The notes under the pieces are model-generated. The model was not told the origin of the DNA and did not search any database. It saw only the letters and a program-made list of their open reading frames with translations. A stretch of 9,880 bases of DNA, from the NCBI GenBank assembly GCA_009782165.1, contig WQUH01000223.1, forward strand, positions 1 to 9,880, written 5' to 3'. This document shows, in pieces, positions 6,806-9,880 of this stretch. This DNA comes from Pseudomonadota bacterium. Its GTDB lineage: Bacteria; Desulfobacterota; Desulfobulbia; Desulfobulbales; Desulfobulbaceae. The position numbers and the translations under genes are program-made. Within the stretch, counting starts at the first letter, position 1, and each line of letters begins with the position of its first letter.

Positions 6806-8074
6806 TCACATGATATTTCCCACCCACTTCCTCAGCCTGGCGAACATGCCGGCTGGCTCCTTCTGCACGTAGGCCTTGGCCTTGCTGCCGTACAGCACCA
6901 GCCCGACCCCGGTCGTGCAGCGGGGCGAGCGGATGTCGTCGATCCGGCCGGTCACGCCCTGCGGATAGCCGATCCGGACCGGCAAATCGAAAATCTGTTC
7001 CGCCATCTCGACAATGTTGGCCAAGAGCGCGGTGCCGCCGGCGATGACGATGCCGGCATTGATCCGGTTGCGGTAGCCGGAGGCGCTGATGTTCTTGTTG
7101 ACCATCTGCAGGATCTCCTCCATCCGGGCCTCGAGGATCTCCACCATGATCCGCTGCGACACCTTGCGCGGCTTGCGGTCGCCGACCGTGGGCACCTCGA
7201 TGATGTGGTTGTCCTTGATCATCGAGGACAGGGCCCCGCCGTACAGGTATTTCAGCTCTTCCGCCTCCTGCAGCGGCGTCCGCAACCCCACCGACAGATC
7301 GCTGGTCAGATTGTTGCCGCCCAGGGCCAACTCCCAGGTATGCTTGATGGTGCCGTTGCAGAAGATGGCCAGGTCGGTGGTGCCGCCGCCGATGTCGATC
7401 AGGGCCACGCCCAGCTCCATTTCATCCCGGCCGAGCACGGTCAGCGACGAGGCCACCGATTCGAGCACGATCTCGGCCACGTTGAGGCCGGCCCGGTTGC
7501 AACTGGTCACCACATTGTGCAGCGCGGTGACATCGGCGGTGACGATATGGACGTTGGTCACCAGGCGCACCCCGGTCATGCCCAGCGGGTTCTGGATGCC
7601 GGTGTGGTCATCCACCATGAACTCCTGGGGCAGGACATGGATGATCTGCTGGTTGTCCGAAATTTTCACCGTCTGGGCCGCCTGGATCACGGCCTCGATG
7701 TCCTTGTCCTTGATTTCCTGATTGTTGATGGCGATGATGCCCGGCGAATTGAAGCCCTTGATGTGGTTGCCGGCGATGCCGACATACACCGACTCGATGT
7801 CGCAGCCGGCCATGTCCGAGGCGGCTTCCACGGCCTGGCGGATCGATTTGACCGTGGATTCGATGTTCACCACCACCCCCTTCCTCATGCCCGAGGAGGC
7901 GGCGGTGCCGACCCCGATGATCTCCACCCGGTCCTCGAAGACCTCGCCGATCATGGCGCAGACCTTGGTCGTGCCAATATCCAGACCGGCAACCAGTTCT
8001 CCGGGCTCGCGCGGCTCCCGCGCGGCCGATGTCTCGTCAATCAATTTGGACTCCGGTAACCAAGACTTTATCAT
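6806..8074 (-). CDS. ftsA: Cell division protein FtsA
   Basis: FtsA is an actin-fold ATPase that anchors FtsZ to the cytoplasmic membrane and recruits later divisome proteins. With the ATG at 8074 it is 422 residues. The phosphate-1 motif is [10 protein letters not shown] (29-38). The 1C subdomain spans about 110-190. The phosphate-2 motif is [14 protein letters not shown] (225-238). [13 protein letters not shown] lies at 263-275 and the adenosine motif IAGGTALL at 344-351. The C-terminal amphipathic membrane-targeting helix is [14 protein letters not shown] (409-422). Two starts compete. The ATG at 8074 overlaps ftsQ by 38 bp, has only a weak GGA upstream, and gives an unusually long 28-residue lead before the ATPase fold. 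A TTG at 8044 has GGAG six bases upstream and gives 412 residues. I list the longer form and regard the TTG as a serious alternative. Either way, translation is coupled to ftsQ. Confidence 0.96.
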   Translation of the reverse strand: MIKSWLPESKLIDETSAAREPREPGELVAGLDIGTTKVCAMIGEVFEDRVEIIGVGTAASSGMRKGVVVNIESTVKSIRQAVEAASDMAGCDIESVYVGIAGNHIKGFNSPGIIAINNQEIKDKDIEAVIQAAQTVKISDNQQIIHVLPQEFMVDDHTGIQNPLGMTGVRLVTNVHIVTADVTALHNVVTSCNRAGLNVAEIVLESVASSLTVLGRDEMELGVALIDIGGGTTDLAIFCNGTIKHTWELALGGNNLTSDLSVGLRTPLQEAEELKYLYGGALSSMIKDNHIIEVPTVGDRKPRKVSQRIMVEILEARMEEILQMVNKNISASGYRNRINAGIVIAGGTALLANIVEMAEQIFDLPVRIGYPQGVTGRIDDIRSPRCTTGVGLVLYGSKAKAYVQKEPAGMFARLRKWVGNIM

Positions 8075-8975
8075 CTAAATAATCCATTCGAATTTCTTTA
8101 ACGCCATCTATCTGTTTTCTCGTATACAATTGCTCCAGCACCTTGATCAGCCGGTTGTATTTCAACTGGAGCCGATCCATGCCGAAATAGACGGGAAAAG
8201 GCCGGTCCACCAGGTAGAGAATCAACCCCTGCTTCTGGTCGACATGCACCTCGGAAACCGCCTGGATGGGCACAATGGCGTTGCCCCTGGCGGCCAGCCC
8301 CAGCAGGATGCAGGCCGCATCGCCCAGGCTGCCCTTGGCCAGACGGCCCGCCTGCACGTCCCGGTCGAGCCGCACCCCGGTAATCACCGGGAAATCCAAC
8401 TCCTGTCCCTGGCCGGCCTCGGCGAACAGCCGCCCGGCGCGGTTGGCATAGTACAGCCGCCGCTCTTTGCCATCTTCCAGATTCACCAGGGCAAACGGCT
8501 GCTGCTCGGTGATGGCGATCTCCACCGCCGAAGGCCAGTTGGTTCTGACCTCCGCCCGTTCCACCCAGGGGTGAGCCTCGATCCGGGCCGCCGCCGCCCT
8601 GGCGTCGAACCGGAACAGGCCGCCGCCCTGCTGCAATCCGGCAAGTTCGAGGATCTGCCGCTGGGTGACGATATGGGCGCCGGTCACCTTGATCTCGGTC
8701 AGCCGGAAGATGGTCGACTGGAACAGCAACTGCGCCGCCCCCCACAGTCCCCCGCCCGCACAAACCACCAGCAGGCAGACCAGGGCGGCCCGCTTGAGCA
8801 GCCGTTTCCACCGCCACAGCCGCTGGGCCCCGGCCACCATGCCCTGGGGTTTCGCCGGCCCCTTGGCCGCCTTCTTCCGCCGGAACAGCCCGGCCAAGCC
8901 GCTGCTTGCCGTTCCGGACTTTGCCCCGCCCCGGCGGGAAGGAGGCGCGGGCTTGTGAGGAGTATAGATCGCCAT
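8037..8975 (-). CDS. ftsQ: Cell division protein FtsQ
   Basis: FtsQ is the bitopic inner-membrane protein that joins FtsA/FtsK to FtsL, FtsB and the septal synthase FtsW/FtsI. The 312-residue protein has a basic, proline- and alanine-rich cytoplasmic tail (residues 1-60, with RRKKAAKG near 32-39). A single membrane helix (about 62-85, [17 protein letters not shown]) follows. A POTRA domain runs from about 90 to 158, from [14 protein letters not shown] to the [14 protein letters not shown] segment. The remainder is the beta domain, ending in [10 protein letters not shown]. Its place between murB and ftsA supports the name. The ATG at 8975 is preceded by a weak GGA seven bases upstream. The end is TGA at 8037-8039, inside the ftsA reading frame when ftsA is started at 8074. 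The last 80 or so bases are much more AT-rich than the rest of the gene. FtsQ sequences diverge fast, so the name rests on architecture and position. Confidence 0.93.
   Translation of the reverse strand: MAIYTPHKPAPPSRRGGAKSGTASSGLAGLFRRKKAAKGPAKPQGMVAGAQRLWRWKRLLKRAALVCLLVVCAGGGLWGAAQLLFQSTIFRLTEIKVTGAHIVTQRQILELAGLQQGGGLFRFDARAAAARIEAHPWVERAEVRTNWPSAVEIAITEQQPFALVNLEDGKERRLYYANRAGRLFAEAGQGQELDFPVITGVRLDRDVQAGRLAKGSLGDAACILLGLAARGNAIVPIQAVSEVHVDQKQGLILYLVDRPFPVYFGMDRLQLKYNRLIKVLEQLYTRKQIDGVKEIRMDYLDDKVLVTGVQID
8051..8056 (-). promoter_or_regulatory. Ribosome binding site favouring a TTG start for ftsA
   Basis: On the minus strand the sequence reads CCGGAG, six bases, then TTG at 8044-8042, in frame with ftsA. 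This is the best Shine-Dalgarno match near the ftsA start and would place initiation right at the ftsQ stop, with an 8-bp overlap. The ATG at 8074 has no comparable site. Confidence 0.45.
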
Positions 8976-8994
8976 CGCTCGTCCGCATCCCCGC

Positions 8995-9880
8995 CTAATA
9001 AATATGGACCTCGGGTTCCAGCAGGACGCCCGAATGGGCGAAGACCTTCCGCCGGACCTGTTCCATCAGATCGACGATCTCCTCGGGCATCGCCCCGCCG
9101 GTGTTGACGATGAAGTTGGCGTGCTTGGGCGAGACCATCGCCCGGCCGACCGTCATCCCCTTCAGGCCCGCCTGTTCGATGAGGCGGCCGGCGAAATCGC
9201 CCTGCGGATTCTTGAAAAAGGAGCCGGCCGAGCCCATGCCCCGTGGCTGACTGCGCCGCCGCCGCTCGATGCATTCCCGGCATTGCGCCGCCACCTCTCG
9301 GCCGTCCGCGGCCGCCAGGCGAAACAGCCCGCCGGTGATCACCATCCGGGTCTGCGGTTCTCCGGGCAGGCGGGTGCTGCGATAGGCAAAGACCGCCTCC
9401 TGCCGGGGCACGGTGATGGCTTCGCCCCGTTCGTTCAGGCAGTGGACCGCCTCCAGCGCCTCGCCGACGGCATGACCGAAGGCCCCGGCATTCATCCGGA
9501 TGGCCCCGCCGACCGTGCCGGGAATACCGGCCAGCCATTCCAGGCCGCCGAGATTGCGGCGGGCGCACCAGCCCACCAGGGCGGCCAGTTTGCTCCCGGC
9601 GGCCACCCGCGCCAGGAACGCATCTCCGTCCTGATGCAGCAGCGTGTCCCGCATGGTGCCGCCCAGCCTGATGAAGATCCCCTCGTGAAACCGGCCGGTC
9701 ACCAGGATGTTGGACCCGCCGCCGATCACCTGCCACGGGATGCGCTCCCGGTGCAGCCAGCGCAGCAGGGCCGCCAGCTCCGCCTCGCCGCCGGTTTCGG
9801 CCATGGCCTCGACCGTGCCGCCGGCGCGGAAGGTCGAATGGGCCGCCATATCGACATCCCAGCGCACGGTGCGGCACAGG
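8995..9880 (-). CDS. murB: MurB, UDP-N-acetylenolpyruvoylglucosamine reductase (5' end outside window)
   Basis: MurB is the cytoplasmic FAD enzyme that uses NADPH to reduce UDP-GlcNAc-enolpyruvate to UDP-MurNAc, the second committed step of peptidoglycan precursor synthesis. Counting from the GTG at 9867, the visible protein has 290 residues. FAD-binding motifs are VIGGGSNILV (about 47-56) and GIPGTVGGAIRMNAGAFG (about 114-131). Tyr162-Arg163 in FAYRST lie in the substrate region. The proton-donor serine is Ser216 in GSFFKNP, and the C-terminal catalytic glutamate is probably Glu286 in LEPEVHIY. The length and the short YRST loop fit the shorter, B. subtilis-like type II class. The frame stays open upstream of 9867 to the window edge, and MurB normally has some 10-20 residues before the HSTFRAGG segment, so the true start probably lies outside. 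The gene ends with TAG 19 bp before ftsQ, which implies one operon. Confidence 0.95.
   Translation of the reverse strand, partial: LCRTVRWDVDMAAHSTFRAGGTVEAMAETGGEAELAALLRWLHRERIPWQVIGGGSNILVTGRFHEGIFIRLGGTMRDTLLHQDGDAFLARVAAGSKLAALVGWCARRNLGGLEWLAGIPGTVGGAIRMNAGAFGHAVGEALEAVHCLNERGEAITVPRQEAVFAYRSTRLPGEPQTRMVITGGLFRLAAADGREVAAQCRECIERRRRSQPRGMGSAGSFFKNPQGDFAGRLIEQAGLKGMTVGRAMVSPKHANFIVNTGGAMPEEIVDLMEQVRRKVFAHSGVLLEPEVHIY

Noticed and set aside
5272..8059. Plus-strand frames (513 and 579 codons) opposite ftsZ and ftsA
   Set aside because: They are antisense to highly conserved genes. The His/Asp/Gly-rich products reflect the reverse complement of the codon pattern.
8041..8130. A sigma70 promoter in the AT-rich ftsQ/ftsA junction
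   Set aside because: Candidate -10 hexamers such as TATTTA and GATAAA have no matching -35 at 16-18 bp.
8130..9107. Plus-strand frame of 325 codons opposite ftsQ and murB
   Set aside because: It is antisense to real genes, with a proline/glutamine/arginine-rich product and no motif.
9865..9867. GTG at 9867 as the true murB start
   Set aside because: The frame is open to the window edge, and MurB usually has more residues before the HSTFRAGG segment. The real start is probably outside.

Overview
The window is GC-rich (roughly 60-65% by eye) and every gene I can support reads on the minus strand. The right half is the end of a division and cell wall (dcw) cluster. In transcription order it holds murB (5' end outside the window), ftsQ, ftsA and ftsZ. 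The left half holds a B12-binding-type radical SAM protein, a membrane sensor histidine kinase and a hybrid PAS histidine kinase with a receiver domain. The protein features (an FtsZ with a DEPAYLRKK tail, NtrB-type kinases, a radical SAM protein ending in a CRRCGVC cluster) and the high GC suggest a Deltaproteobacterium-type organism (Desulfobacterota / Thermodesulfobacteriota, possibly Desulfobulbales). That placement is inference from recalled family features, not a search.

Layout from right to left, following transcription: murB (9880-8995), a 19-bp gap, ftsQ (8975-8037), ftsA overlapping the ftsQ end (start 8074, or TTG 8044; end 6806), an 85-bp gap with a weak promoter-like pair, and ftsZ (6720-5491). 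A good intrinsic-terminator hairpin follows at 5443-5411. A short GC-rich leader then contains a possible 24-codon ORF that joins the radical SAM gene (5321-3573) through an ATGA overlap. The first histidine kinase (3586-1976) overlaps the radical SAM stop by 14 bp and has its own GGAG ribosome binding site. A GC hairpin sits at its stop codon. A 202-bp gap carries a good sigma70-type promoter (TTGTTT-17-TACAAT), followed by the hybrid kinase (1773-1), whose stop codon is the first three bases of the window.

Functionally, MurB makes UDP-MurNAc for peptidoglycan, FtsQ is the membrane scaffold of the divisome, FtsA tethers FtsZ to the membrane, and FtsZ forms the ring. The downstream genes appear to be separate units: the terminator divides them from the division operon, and the hybrid kinase has its own promoter. 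No separate response regulator gene is visible for either kinase.

This is mostly a well-conserved housekeeping region. I see no tRNA, rRNA, CRISPR array, insertion sequence or phage gene, and no strong case for a new defence or mobile system. The points that merit a second look are the stand-alone radical SAM protein coupled to a sensor kinase, its possible leader ORF, several start-codon choices that ribosome binding sites put in doubt, and an AT-rich patch at the ftsQ/ftsA junction.
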